Translations under genes and position numbers: made by a program
Notes under the pieces: model-generated
The model's database searches: none
Seen by the model: the letters and a program-made list of their open reading frames with translations, nothing else
Told to the model about the DNA's origin: nothing
NCBI RefSeq assembly: GCF_006439395.2
Contig: NZ_CP083950.1
Coordinates: 1,922,001 to 1,986,000, forward strand
From: Mesorhizobium sp. B4-1-4
Lineage (GTDB): Bacteria; Pseudomonadota; Alphaproteobacteria; Rhizobiales; Rhizobiaceae
Length of the DNA stretch: 64,000 nucleotides
Direction: 5' to 3'
Shown: positions 1 to 10,611 of the stretch, piece by piece
Numbering within the stretch: position 1 is the stretch's first letter
Layout of the letters: each line of letters starts with the position of its first letter

Positions 1-5
1 TTCAA

Positions 6-641
6 TCACAATTCCAGCATCACGCGCACGACTGGCGTCAGCGCCTTGCCGATGTTCCGGGTGTTTTCGGCGTCGAGATGGACGCCATCGAGCGGCGTGG
101 TTTCCGCCACGGTAGCTGCATCGAAGAAACCGCAACCGGCCTCGTCGGCCAGCGCCTCATACTGAGATGCCAGATATTTCGAAGCGTCATCGCCGCCGGC
201 ATACATTTCCTTGAAGTCGGCATTTTCGGTGCGGCTGACAACAGGAGGCGAGACGACCAGTATCTGCGGCGCTTCCCAGTCGAACGGGTAGTCGTGGCCG
301 CGCACGATGTCGATCAGCCGCCGCATCCCTTGCTTGGCCGCGACCGGATTGCCATGGATCCACGGCTTCATGTCGTTGGCACCGAGCAGGATGATGATCA
401 GGTCGATAGGCGCATGCGTGGTCAGAGCCGTCGGCAGCAGCCTGGCGCCGTTGCGATCGGCACCAGCCAGATGATCATCGAAGGCCGTGGTGCGGCCATT
501 CAGGCCGTCGGCGATGACCTGAACGCCTCCGCCAAGCCCAGTCTGCAGCACGCTTGGCCAGCGATCCTCAAACGCGTGACGGCCGCCCTCGGCATTGTAG
601 GCCCAGGTCAGCGAGTCACCGTAGCAAAGCACCGTCTTCAT
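6..641 (-). CDS. SGNH/GDSL-family hydrolase (arylesterase-like)
   Basis: A 211-residue serine esterase of the SGNH fold, acting on unknown ester substrates. Block I is GDSLTW with nucleophile Ser10, block III is GANDMK, and the C-terminal block is DGVHLD with the Asp/His pair. I start at the ATG at 641 (MKTVLCYGD) because block I normally lies at the very N-terminus; the frame stays open further upstream but without an ATG. No signal peptide is seen, so it is probably cytoplasmic. It lies directly downstream of pdhC. In related genomes lpd often follows such a gene, and here it would lie beyond the left edge. Family is sure; substrate unknown. Confidence 0.85.
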   Translation of the reverse strand: MKTVLCYGDSLTWAYNAEGGRHAFEDRWPSVLQTGLGGGVQVIADGLNGRTTAFDDHLAGADRNGARLLPTALTTHAPIDLIIILLGANDMKPWIHGNPVAAKQGMRRLIDIVRGHDYPFDWEAPQILVVSPPVVSRTENADFKEMYAGGDDASKYLASQYEALADEAGCGFFDAATVAETTPLDGVHLDAENTRNIGKALTPVVRVMLEL

Positions 642-645
642 CCGT

Positions 646-792
646 TCAATCCGCCCTTCCACCAGCCAAGCCGCGCTCCACAGGCCAGCTTGCAAACCGG
701 CGTCGGTGATGACGGCCAGCTTCCCGCGCGAGAAGGCCGCCGGCGAATCCGGAGAAGATGAAGGTGAAAAGGCTGGTGAAGAATTTCCGCAC
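646..792 (-). CDS. Possible 48-residue membrane leader-type ORF between pdhC and the hydrolase
   Basis: A GTG-started frame follows pdhC by 15 bases and has a good ribosome site (AAGGAG, 6-base spacing). Its first 22 residues (RKFFTSLFTFIFSGFAGGLL) look like one transmembrane helix. It then runs into an Arg/His-rich tail and ends at a TGA 4 bases before the hydrolase ATG, an arrangement suited to translational coupling. The tail looks like out-of-frame sequence: shifting by one base joins the helix to the open frame leading into the hydrolase. It could be a real small protein, or the frameshifted N-terminus of a longer one. Confidence 0.35.
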   Translation of the reverse strand: MRKFFTSLFTFIFSGFAGGLLAREAGRHHRRRFASWPVERGLAGGRAD

Positions 793-807
793 CGCCTTCT
801 CCTTTAC

Positions 808-2181
808 CTAGACCAGCATGCCCATCGGGTTTTCGATCAGCCGCTTGAAGGCGACGAGCAGTTCCGCACCGAGCGCACCGTCGACGGCACGATGGTCGGT
901 CGACAGCGTCACCGACATCACGGTGGCGATTTTGATCTCGCCATTCCTGACCACCGCCCGCTCCTCGCCGGCGCCGACCGCCAGGATCGTCGCATGCGGC
1001 GGGTTGATGACGGCAGCGAAGTCCTTGATGCCGAACATACCGAGGTTGGACACCGCCGTGGTGCCGCCCTGGTACTCTTCCGGCTTCAGCTTGCGGCTGC
1101 GGGCACGGCTGGCCAGATCCTTCATCTCGTTGGAGATGGTCGACAGCGTCTTTTCATCGGCCCTGCGGATGATCGGCGTGATCAGCCCGCCCGGGATCGA
1201 CACGGCAACGCCGACATCGGCGTGCCTGTGCTTGACCATGGCGCTCTCGGTCCAGGAGGCATTGGCATCCGGCACCGCCTTCAAGGCCATGGCCATGGCC
1301 TTGATCACCATGTCGTTGACCGAGAGCTTGTAGGCCGGGGCTTCACCCTTATCGGTCTTCCTTGTCGGCGCCGCCGCATTGAGCTGCGAGCGCAGCGCCA
1401 GCAGCGCGTCGAGTTCGCAATCGAGCGTCAGGTAGAAATGCGGAATGGTGGTCTTGGCCTCGACCAGCCGCCGCGCGATGGTCTTGCGCATATTGTCATG
1501 CGGGACGAGTTCGTAGGAGCCTTCCTCGAACAGCTTCAGCACCTGATCGTCCGACATCGCTTTCGGCGCTGGGGCAGCGGAGGCAGCAGCAGGCACGCCA
1601 GCTGGAGCCTTAGCCGCAGGGGCTGCCTTGGCACCGCCGCCGGCAATCGCGGCGTCGACATCGGCCTTCACCACACGGCCATGCGGGCCGGTGCCGGTGA
1701 CGGCCGAGACATCGACGCCAGCCTCCTTGGCGATACGGCGGGCAAGCGGCGATGCAAAGGTGCGCTCGCCGGCCGCATGACCATTGCCGGCCGGAGCCGC
1801 CTTTGGTGGGGTAACGGCAGATTCAGACTTCGGGGCCTCGGCCTTTGGTGCGTCTGCCTTGGGAGAATCCGCCTTCGCTGCTTCGGCTTTCACTGGCGCG
1901 GCACCACCACCGCTCTTGGCGGCAGCGCTTGCATCTTCGCCCTCGGCGGCGAGCACAGCGATCAGCGCATTGACCTTGACGCCCTCCGTGCCGGCGGGGA
2001 CGACGAGCTTTGCAACCGTTCCCTCATCGACGGCTTCGACTTCCATCGTTGCCTTGTCGGTCTCGATCTCCGCAATGACATCGCCGGGCGAAACCTTGTC
2101 GCCCTCCTTGACCAGCCATTTCGAAAGATTGCCCTCTTCCATCGTGGGCGAGAGCGCCGGCATGGTGATGTTGATTGGCAT
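808..2181 (-). CDS. pdhC: Pyruvate dehydrogenase E2, dihydrolipoamide acetyltransferase
   Basis: 457 residues. It transfers the acetyl group from lipoyl-lysine to CoA and forms the core of the pyruvate dehydrogenase complex. An N-terminal lipoyl domain carries the modified Lys43 (ETDKAT). A long Ala/Pro/Lys linker follows, then an E1/E3-binding domain (about 142-177, FASPLARRIAKEAG), a second linker and the acetyltransferase domain, ending with the catalytic motif STDHRAVDG (His430, Asp434). It follows pdhB with 18 bases between, in one pdhA-pdhB-pdhC unit. A single lipoyl domain is usual in alphaproteobacteria. Confidence 0.97.
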   Translation of the reverse strand: MPINITMPALSPTMEEGNLSKWLVKEGDKVSPGDVIAEIETDKATMEVEAVDEGTVAKLVVPAGTEGVKVNALIAVLAAEGEDASAAAKSGGGAAPVKAEAAKADSPKADAPKAEAPKSESAVTPPKAAPAGNGHAAGERTFASPLARRIAKEAGVDVSAVTGTGPHGRVVKADVDAAIAGGGAKAAPAAKAPAGVPAAASAAPAPKAMSDDQVLKLFEEGSYELVPHDNMRKTIARRLVEAKTTIPHFYLTLDCELDALLALRSQLNAAAPTRKTDKGEAPAYKLSVNDMVIKAMAMALKAVPDANASWTESAMVKHRHADVGVAVSIPGGLITPIIRRADEKTLSTISNEMKDLASRARSRKLKPEEYQGGTTAVSNLGMFGIKDFAAVINPPHATILAVGAGEERAVVRNGEIKIATVMSVTLSTDHRAVDGALGAELLVAFKRLIENPMGMLV

Positions 2182-2199
2182 TTTGTCCTCCCGCCCGGT

Positions 2200-3591
<1,392 letters not shown>

Positions 3592-3603
3592 GTCCTGCCC
3601 CCC

Positions 3604-4641
3604 TTACAATACGATATCGGTCCAGAGCTCGGACGGATCCGGCTCCGCATCGTTCTGGGCAAATTCGGCGGCGTCGGCGACGATGTCGCGAACCTCCTTG
3701 TCGATGGTCTTCAACTCGTCCTCGGTCGCCCACTTCTTCTCGATCAGCCGCGCCTTGACCTGCTCGATCGGGTCATGCTCGGAGCGCATCTTCTGCACTT
3801 CTTCCTTCGAGCGATACTTCGCCGGGTCGGACATGGAGTGGCCGCGATAGCGATAGGTCTGCATTTCGAGGATCAGCGGGCCGTTGCCGGCACGGCACCA
3901 TTCGGCGGCGAGATCGCCGGCGGCCTTGACGGCGCGCACATCCATGCCGTCGACCTGGAGGCCAGGAATCTTGAAGGAAGCGCCGCGATGCGAAAAATCC
4001 GTCTCGGCTGAAGAGCGCGAGACCGAGGTACCCATGGCGTAGCGGTTGTTCTCGATGATGTAGATCACCGGCAGCTTCCACAGCGAGGCCATGTTGAAAC
4101 TCTCATAGACCTGGCCCTGGTTGGCGGCACCGTCGCCGAAATAGGTCAACGACACGTTCTTGTTGTCGCGGTAGCGGTTGGCGAAGGCGAGACCGGTGCC
4201 GAGCGAGACCTGCGCGCCGACAATGCCGTGGCCGCCATAGAAATGCTTGTCCTTGGAGAACATGTGCATGGAGCCGCCCTTGCCTTTCGACAAGCCACCG
4301 CGGCGTCCGGTCAACTCGGCCATGACGCCACGCGGCGACAGCTCCATAGCCAGCATATGGCCGTGATCGCGATAGGCGGTGATCATCTGATCGCCCTCGA
4401 TCAGCGCCATCTTCATGCCGGTGACGACAGCTTCCTGGCCGATATAGAGATGACAGAAGCCGCCAATGAAGCCCATGCCGTAGAGCTGGCCGGCCTTTTC
4501 CTCGAAACGGCGGATGAGCAACATGTGCCGGTAAGCGGCAAGCTCTTCCTCCTTGGTGAATTCAACCGGCTTGGGCGCTGAAAGCCCCGATTTCCCGTCG
4601 GATTTCGATTTGGCAGGCGCTTTTTTGGCGGCGGTGGCCAT
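3604..4641 (-). CDS. pdhA: Pyruvate dehydrogenase E1 alpha subunit
   Basis: 345 residues. It binds thiamine diphosphate and, with E1-beta, oxidatively decarboxylates pyruvate and reductively acetylates the lipoyl group. The TPP motif begins at GDGAANQGQ and ends about 30 residues later with the NN of YIIENN. The phosphorylation-loop region YRGHSMSDPAKYR is conserved. An Ala/Lys-rich N-terminal tail (about 30 residues) precedes the fold. It is the first gene of pdhABC; the 190 bases upstream must hold the promoter, but I see no clear motif there. Confidence 0.97.
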   Translation of the reverse strand: MATAAKKAPAKSKSDGKSGLSAPKPVEFTKEEELAAYRHMLLIRRFEEKAGQLYGMGFIGGFCHLYIGQEAVVTGMKMALIEGDQMITAYRDHGHMLAMELSPRGVMAELTGRRGGLSKGKGGSMHMFSKDKHFYGGHGIVGAQVSLGTGLAFANRYRDNKNVSLTYFGDGAANQGQVYESFNMASLWKLPVIYIIENNRYAMGTSVSRSSAETDFSHRGASFKIPGLQVDGMDVRAVKAAGDLAAEWCRAGNGPLILEMQTYRYRGHSMSDPAKYRSKEEVQKMRSEHDPIEQVKARLIEKKWATEDELKTIDKEVRDIVADAAEFAQNDAEPDPSELWTDIVL

Positions 4642-4835
4642 GCATCACTCCCTGTTGGCGTCTCTTTGCGGACATCAGGGCAGGATGAAATCCGCCCCCG
4701 GGAAGATCAGCTCTCCCCACCGATTTATGCAAGGCTAACACGTGAGAAGGCGTTCCGCCATGTCGAAATTGCATGGCTGGCATGCAGCTAAGCGGCTAAA
4801 ATCATTGAAAATATCGGCGATTAACTGAAATTCAG

Positions 4836-5159
4836 TTACTTTGCCGACGCCGGCAACATGATGGTGATTTCATCAGCCTGGGACAGATTGAGCGCCTTGC
4901 GCGCCTGCTCGTCAAGCATGTCCTTCTCCAGGGTGCCGTCATGCATGAGCCGAACGCGCCGTTCGAGTTCCATCCGGCGCGCCTTGATGGCGTCGAGCTG
5001 GGCTTGCAGCGCAACTGTTTGCGCTTCGAGCTGATATTTCGAGTTGATGCCGAATTCACCATGGTAGGCATGAAAGCCGAAATAGGCCAGGAACACCACA
5101 CAAAGCGAGGGGATGATGAGCCGGCCGGTATTTCTCTGCTTGTGCTGACGCGTCCACAT
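4836..5159 (-). CDS. ftsB: FtsB/DivIC-type septum formation initiator
   Basis: 107 residues: a short basic cytoplasmic tail, one transmembrane helix (about 14-30, IIPSLCVVFLAYFGFHAY), then a predicted periplasmic coiled coil rich in Gln/Leu/Arg (about 45-75). This is the layout of FtsB/DivIC, which links FtsL and FtsQ in the divisome. The gene lies between eno and pdhA, a neighbourhood shared with many alphaproteobacteria. The family is assigned on topology and context, because these proteins have little conserved sequence. Confidence 0.85.
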   Translation of the reverse strand: MWTRQHKQRNTGRLIIPSLCVVFLAYFGFHAYHGEFGINSKYQLEAQTVALQAQLDAIKARRMELERRVRLMHDGTLEKDMLDEQARKALNLSQADEITIMLPASAK

Positions 5160-5262
5160 CGCCCGTTCCCTCGCGGCCGCGAACTCAAGCGGCTCGCGAT
5201 CTTTTTCGCCCGATTGTGCTTAACGGACGGTTACGGATGCCCAGCCCGCGACACTGAAATGA

Positions 5263-5288
5263 AAAGGGCGGGAATGACCCCGCCCTTT
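5263..5288 (-). terminator. Hairpin downstream of eno
   Basis: A 10-bp perfect stem (AAAGGGCGGG / CCCGCCCTTT) with a 6-base loop. On the minus strand it is followed by TTCATTTC, so it probably ends eno transcription. It lies 31 bases past the eno stop. Confidence 0.7.
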
Positions 5289-5319
5289 ACATCCGCTGTT
5301 CGAACTCGCTTGCCGCGGC

Positions 5320-6714
<1,395 letters not shown>

Positions 6715-6793
6715 TCATCATAAGTCATGCCATCAGACGCGCATTCCAGGCTATGGCTGTTGTCGCGCGGGGCGAAACAGGAGGAGTTTCGCC

Positions 6794-6916
6794 ATGTCTG
6801 AGTTGAGCGGTATTGTCAGTCTGTTTCTGATCGCGGCTGCATTCCTGACGTCGTGCGACAATCAGCCGTCACAGCCGAAGGCCGGTGCTTTGCCGGCCTT
6901 GCACATCAGCGAATAG
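6794..6916 (+). CDS. 40-residue putative lipoprotein
   Basis: ATG preceded by an AGGAGGAG ribosome site. The peptide has a hydrophobic stretch (VSLFLIAAAFLTSC) ending in a lipobox LTSC, with the acylated Cys at residue 21, then a short polar tail (NQPSQPKAGALPALHISE). A strong terminator follows within 20 bases, which supports a real transcription unit. The layout resembles entericidin-like or other tiny lipoproteins. The short uncharged N-region is atypical for a signal peptide. No function can be given. Confidence 0.6.
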   Translation: MSELSGIVSLFLIAAAFLTSCDNQPSQPKAGALPALHISE

Positions 6917-6933
6917 GCGTTGCGTTGAAACAA

Positions 6934-6963
6934 GGAAGGGCTCCGTCGAAACGGAGCCCTTCC
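6934..6963. terminator. Bidirectional terminator
   Basis: A 13-bp perfect stem (GGAAGGGCTCCGT / ACGGAGCCCTTCC) with tetraloop CGAA lies between the tiny lipoprotein gene and the convergent PRC-barrel gene. The T-tracts on both sides are weak. Confidence 0.75.
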
Positions 6964-6975
6964 CTATTTGTGCGG

Positions 6976-7341
6976 TCAATGCCAATAGGGCGCGACCTTG
7001 TAATACTCATAGGAAGCGTCGCGAGCACGTTCCCCGTCAGCGCCGGCGAGTTCGTTGATCGAATAGGCAGGCGCCGCCTTCAGCTGCTCCTTGGAGAAGG
7101 GCACCACATAGCCGCCCATGCCCTCGTCGTAGTCGAGACTCGCCCAAGGGATAGCGTGATACTTCTCGCTAATGCCGAGAAAGCCGCCGAACCCGATCAC
7201 CGCGAACATGATGCCATTCGACGTCTTGTCGAGCATGATGTCCTCGATACTGCCGATGCTCTTGCCCTCGGTATTGTAAACCGATGTGCCGATGACTCGT
7301 GAAGCCGCGATGGCTTCAGTATGGCCTGTCTGGGTCGTCAT
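6976..7341 (-). CDS. PRC-barrel domain protein
   Basis: 121 residues. A PRC barrel covers about residues 12-90 (SRVIGTSVYNTEGKSIGSIEDI, with the characteristic FAVIGFGGFLGISEKYHAIPW). Such single-domain proteins are common in rhizobia and often belong to the general stress response; their function is not established. I start at the second ATG (7341), which has GAGGAG at 7-base spacing; the ATG at 7347 is only one base from it. A possible EcfG-type promoter lies upstream (7378-7402). Confidence 0.85.
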   Translation of the reverse strand: MTTQTGHTEAIAASRVIGTSVYNTEGKSIGSIEDIMLDKTSNGIMFAVIGFGGFLGISEKYHAIPWASLDYDEGMGGYVVPFSKEQLKAAPAYSINELAGADGERARDASYEYYKVAPYWH

Positions 7342-7377
7342 TATCATGCTCCTCGTTGTCGTTGATTTCTGCTTGAC

Positions 7378-7402
7378 AATGAGGGGCGAGAGCGAAAGTT
7401 CC
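7378..7402 (-). promoter_or_regulatory. Possible EcfG (general stress) sigma promoter
   Basis: On the minus strand GGAAC (7402-7398) is followed after 16 bases by CATT (7381-7378). The rhizobial EcfG/RpoE2 consensus is GGAAC-N16/17-CGTT, so there is one mismatch in the -10. It lies about 37 bases before the PRC-barrel start, a sensible distance. This is inference from a short motif. Confidence 0.35.
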
Positions 7403-7426
7403 CGACTTTTTTCGGCTGCGGCCCGG

Positions 7427-7630
7427 TCACTCCGCCAGGATGAAAGTCACCTTCATGTTGACGCGATAGGCCGAAATGTTGCCGCCCGCGACGACGATCT
7501 TTTGATCCTGAATCCAGGCGCCTTCGACGTTCTTCAGGGTTTTCGAGGCGCGGGCGATTCCCTTCTCGATGGCGTCTTGAAAACTCTTCTTCGACGATGA
7601 GGTGATTTCGGTGACACGGGCGACGGACAT
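7427..7630 (-). CDS. Dodecin family flavin-binding protein
   Basis: 67 residues, the typical dodecin length. These proteins form hollow dodecamers that store or sequester flavins. The sequence follows the family: SVARVTEITSSSKKSF, then DAIEKGIARASKTLKNVEG, the flavin-stacking Trp in GAWIQDQKIV, and a C-terminal strand YRVNMKVTFIL. I start at the ATG at 7630, which has a strong GGAGGAAA ribosome site. It is monocistronic or in a loose run after kdsA. Confidence 0.92.
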   Translation of the reverse strand: MSVARVTEITSSSKKSFQDAIEKGIARASKTLKNVEGAWIQDQKIVVAGGNISAYRVNMKVTFILAE

Positions 7631-7716
7631 GGCTTTCCTCCTGCCAGGACGCTCATTTGCCGGCCAAGCGTACAACCGGCCCCTTTCAACCACAAGCACC
7701 GCCGGGAAGCGCCGGC

Positions 7717-8562
7717 TCAGCGGCCCTTCGCCACCCGATCGAATGCGATCAGTCTTTCCAGAAGCGCCGGCATGTCCTTGAGCGGCACCATGTTCGGCCC
7801 ATCGGAAGAGGTCGAATTGTCGGGATCCTGGTGGGTCTCGATGAAGACACCGGCAACGCCGACGGCGACGGCCGCGCGGGCCAGCGTCTCGACGAAGCGG
7901 CGCTCTCCGCCGGACGATCCACCCTGCCCGCCCGGCTGCTGGACCGAATGCGTGGCGTCGAAGATCACCGGAGCGCCGATCTCGGCCATGATCGGCAAAG
8001 CACGCATGTCCGACACCAGCGTGTTATAGCCAAAGGACGCGCCGCGTTCAGTGGTCAAGACATTCGGGTTGCCGGAACCGGTGATCTTGCCGACCACGTT
8101 CTTCATGTCCCAGGGCGCAAGGAACTGCCCCTTCTTCACATTGATCACCTTGCCCGTCCTGGCGGCGGCGACCAGCATGTCGGTCTGACGCGACAGGAAA
8201 GCCGGTATCTGCAGCACATCGACATGCGGCGCGACGATCGCGCACTGCTCCTCGGTGTGGACATCGGTCAGCACCGGAAGCGAAAATTCCTTGCGCAGCT
8301 CGTCGAAGACGGGAAGTGCGGCGTCGATGCCGGCGCCGCGCGTCGCCGACAGCGACGTGCGGTTGGCCTTGTCGTAGCTGGTCTTGTAGACGAGGCCGAT
8401 GCCGAGTCTGCCGGTCAGCTCCTTCAGCGCGCCGGCCATGTCGAAGGCATGCTGGCGCGATTCGAACTGGCACGGGCCGGCGATCAGCGCCAGGGCTGCA
8501 TTGTTGTCGAAAACGACATTGCCGACGGTTACCGACGAATTGGGCGCCAGGGCGTTGCTCAT
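7717..8562 (-). CDS. kdsA: 3-deoxy-8-phosphooctulonate synthase
   Basis: 281 residues. It condenses arabinose-5-phosphate with phosphoenolpyruvate to KDO-8-phosphate, the precursor of the KDO sugars of lipopolysaccharide. Motifs seen: LIAGPCQFES, YKTSYDKANR, PVLTDVHTEEQ, NVKKGQFLAPWDMKN, FDATHSVQQPGG and FIETHQDPDNSTSDG-like C-terminus. Cys31 in GPC marks the metal-dependent subclass, unlike the E. coli enzyme with Asn there. Its start overlaps the stop of the upstream glyoxalase-like gene by 4 bases, so the two are translationally coupled. Confidence 0.97.
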   Translation of the reverse strand: MSNALAPNSSVTVGNVVFDNNAALALIAGPCQFESRQHAFDMAGALKELTGRLGIGLVYKTSYDKANRTSLSATRGAGIDAALPVFDELRKEFSLPVLTDVHTEEQCAIVAPHVDVLQIPAFLSRQTDMLVAAARTGKVINVKKGQFLAPWDMKNVVGKITGSGNPNVLTTERGASFGYNTLVSDMRALPIMAEIGAPVIFDATHSVQQPGGQGGSSGGERRFVETLARAAVAVGVAGVFIETHQDPDNSTSSDGPNMVPLKDMPALLERLIAFDRVAKGR

Positions 8563-9449
8563 TGGATCTCCCGGAAGATGAAAGCGGCACCCTGTCCGGA
8601 TGCCGGCTGCACGACAATATCAGTGCCCGCTATATCGTGCTGGATGGCATTGGCTGCAAGCAGCCTCGACGTGGCTTCGGCGCTGCCGACCGCGAAGACG
8701 ACCGCCGCGAAGCGAAGCCTGGTGGGTGAACCGGCCGAAACACCAAAGCGCGCTGTGAAGGACGCGGGATCGACTACGCTCAGGGTTGCATTGGGCAAGT
8801 GATACGTGCTGCCCTGCCCACTGGCGGCGGGACTCCCCACGCCCACGGAAATCAGCCGATTCTGTTCGGCCGGTTGGTCGCGGATCGCCACCACTTCCAC
8901 AATGCCAATGGCGCCATTGGCGTGGGCCTGCAAAGCGCTGCGGTCCACATCAGGCGCATTGATCCGCTGGCAAGCGAAAAGAAAAGCGTCCGTCTGGCCT
9001 TGGGCCGCGGCAAAGGCAAGCTTGAACGATGCGGTATTGCTTCGGCCCGCCGTGTCGGTAAAAGCGCGTGAAAAGCTCAGCGTGTCCCCCGCCGACAGTC
9101 CGGCCTCGACATAGCGCGCATGATCGGCATCGGCACTGTCGGTACCCAGAACCACAGCGGAAAATCCCTCATCGCCGCGGCTGTCGCGATAGAGGCGGTC
9201 GCGCGCGACGAAGACATTGCCCGCGGCAACCGCATCAATTGCTGCCAGTTCACTGCCAATCGCCAGCGGCTCCAGATAGGTGCCGTCGGCGAGGAAAACG
9301 CAACAGTTTTCCGTGCCAAAGGGATGAATGCCGTTCGGAGCGACGACGAAGCCAAGTGAACTGAGCCGGGCTCGGGCCACATCGAGGCTCTGCGTCGGCA
9401 GCACCAGATGATCGAGCGGATGAATGCCGGCTGCTGTTGTTCGGGTCAT
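8559..9449 (-). CDS. VOC/glyoxalase-like domain protein
   Basis: 296 residues. The N-terminus (GIHPLDHLVLPTQSLDVARARLSSLGF) begins like glyoxalase_3-type vicinal-oxygen-chelate proteins, with the metal-ligand-like His in LDHLV and a second paralogous module in the C-terminal half (ALQAHANGAIGIVEVVAIRDQP onward). These proteins are annotated only as VOC family and their substrate is unknown. I use the ATG at 9449; a TTG at 9476 in frame is an alternative. The stop overlaps the kdsA start as ATGA. Confidence 0.8.
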   Translation of the reverse strand: MTRTTAAGIHPLDHLVLPTQSLDVARARLSSLGFVVAPNGIHPFGTENCCVFLADGTYLEPLAIGSELAAIDAVAAGNVFVARDRLYRDSRGDEGFSAVVLGTDSADADHARYVEAGLSAGDTLSFSRAFTDTAGRSNTASFKLAFAAAQGQTDAFLFACQRINAPDVDRSALQAHANGAIGIVEVVAIRDQPAEQNRLISVGVGSPAASGQGSTYHLPNATLSVVDPASFTARFGVSAGSPTRLRFAAVVFAVGSAEATSRLLAANAIQHDIAGTDIVVQPASGQGAAFIFREIQ

Positions 9450-9609
9450 GCAGGCGCGATGTGCATCATTCCGCAAAACGGTTCAAGACGTGATTGCAAT
9501 CCGCGCCATGGCGGCGCCAGACGTAGCCTCTCCTCTGCCGCCCCTGGGGATTGACGTCCAGGATGCCCCATGAGCGCCGCAAACGGCATCTGTCGAGGCC
9601 TACGCTCGA

Positions 9610-9900
9610 TCAGCCGCCGGCCACGACATCCGCGGAATAGCGCAGTTCGCGCAATGGTTTCACCTTGCTGGTGGTCTGCGCATAAAGCGGATGCGCCTTG
9701 TAGGCGGCGAGCGCTGCGTCGTCAGCGAACTCAGCATAGACGACGACGTCGACTTCATCCGACAACGGATCGACCTTGGTGTTCAAAGTGACCTCGAAGA
9801 GACTGGAGTGCGGAATATTGCCGAGGGCCAACAGCCCGGTACGCACTGCCTCCACATCTTCCTTGCGCCTCGCGCTGAAGAAAACGATATGCCGGATCAA
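9610..9900 (-). CDS. Dabb (stress-responsive A/B barrel) domain protein
   Basis: 96 residues covering one Dabb ferredoxin-like domain: MIRHIVFFSARRKED at the first strand, FEVTLNTKVDPLSDEVDVVVYAEF, and the helix AALAAYKAHPLY. The fold is shared by small dimeric proteins of mostly unknown function. It is separated from the gene downstream by 160 bases, so it is likely its own unit. Confidence 0.85.
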   Translation of the reverse strand: MIRHIVFFSARRKEDVEAVRTGLLALGNIPHSSLFEVTLNTKVDPLSDEVDVVVYAEFADDAALAAYKAHPLYAQTTSKVKPLRELRYSADVVAGG

Positions 9901-10070
9901 TCCCGCCTCCTCGATCTGTATGCCGGGGTCTTTTGTGACGGCGGTCTCTTCGCGTCAACCGTTCGTGGCGCCACGCGTCCTTGCGACGCGCCCCGGACAG
10001 GCCGAGAACATCATCTCACGGCGATGGACACCTCGGGTGAAGCACCTGGCTGCTATCTTTGGAGGGAATA

Positions 10071-10205
10071 CTAGGCCTTGCCGGTGACGTAGCGCGTCAC
10101 ATGGGAAATCTCCCTGACCGTGATGTCGAGATACCGGCCTTGATTGTAGAGACCGTCCCAGATCAGGAAAAACGCGATTGCCGCAATGACGATTACGTAA
10201 CGCAT
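10071..10205 (-). CDS. 44-residue single-pass membrane protein
   Basis: ATG start, 44 residues. The first half is one hydrophobic helix (MRYVIVIAAIAFFLIWDGL), followed by a polar, charged tail containing YNQGRYLDITVREI. Base composition and codon use look coding. I think similar short proteins occur in related rhizobia but could not verify this. The function is unknown. It lies between the Dabb gene and cfa. Confidence 0.65.
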   Translation of the reverse strand: MRYVIVIAAIAFFLIWDGLYNQGRYLDITVREISHVTRYVTGKA

Positions 10206-10611
10206 GGCTAAAGCTATCGCAAAGGCACTGCGGCGGACATAGACTTTTTTGATCTATCCAATCGCCGCCGACGCCAATCCTGCACTCCAAACAGGCTGCG
10301 GACAGGAGCCGTTCAGCACGCCCTGACGGCAGCAACAAGTCGATGCAAGGCGAACAGATGCCAGACGCCACGTGGCACAGCCCAGCTCGCGGCCTGCCTC
10401 TTGAAGTTCCCCTTCATGGCATGGAAGATTGTCGCGGGAATTCGCTGGAAGCGCTGAAGCTCTGGTCAAAAAAGGGCATGCGCTTTTGTTTGGACCCGCA
10501 TGTGACCGATCCGATGAGCTGCCAGGATCAGGCACGGCATTCGAACTTGGCGAATGAACTGCGAGAGACGGAGCCGGCGATCGTCAACAGGCGCCGCGAA
10601 AGGGTGGGGAC
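10206..10611. other. Intergenic region upstream of cfa, no gene recognised
   Basis: About 400 bases divergent between the 44-residue membrane protein and cfa. Several frames are open on both strands but none has a recognisable domain, good start site or coding-like composition. It should hold the promoters of both flanking genes. I see no convincing promoter consensus. Confidence 0.6.
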
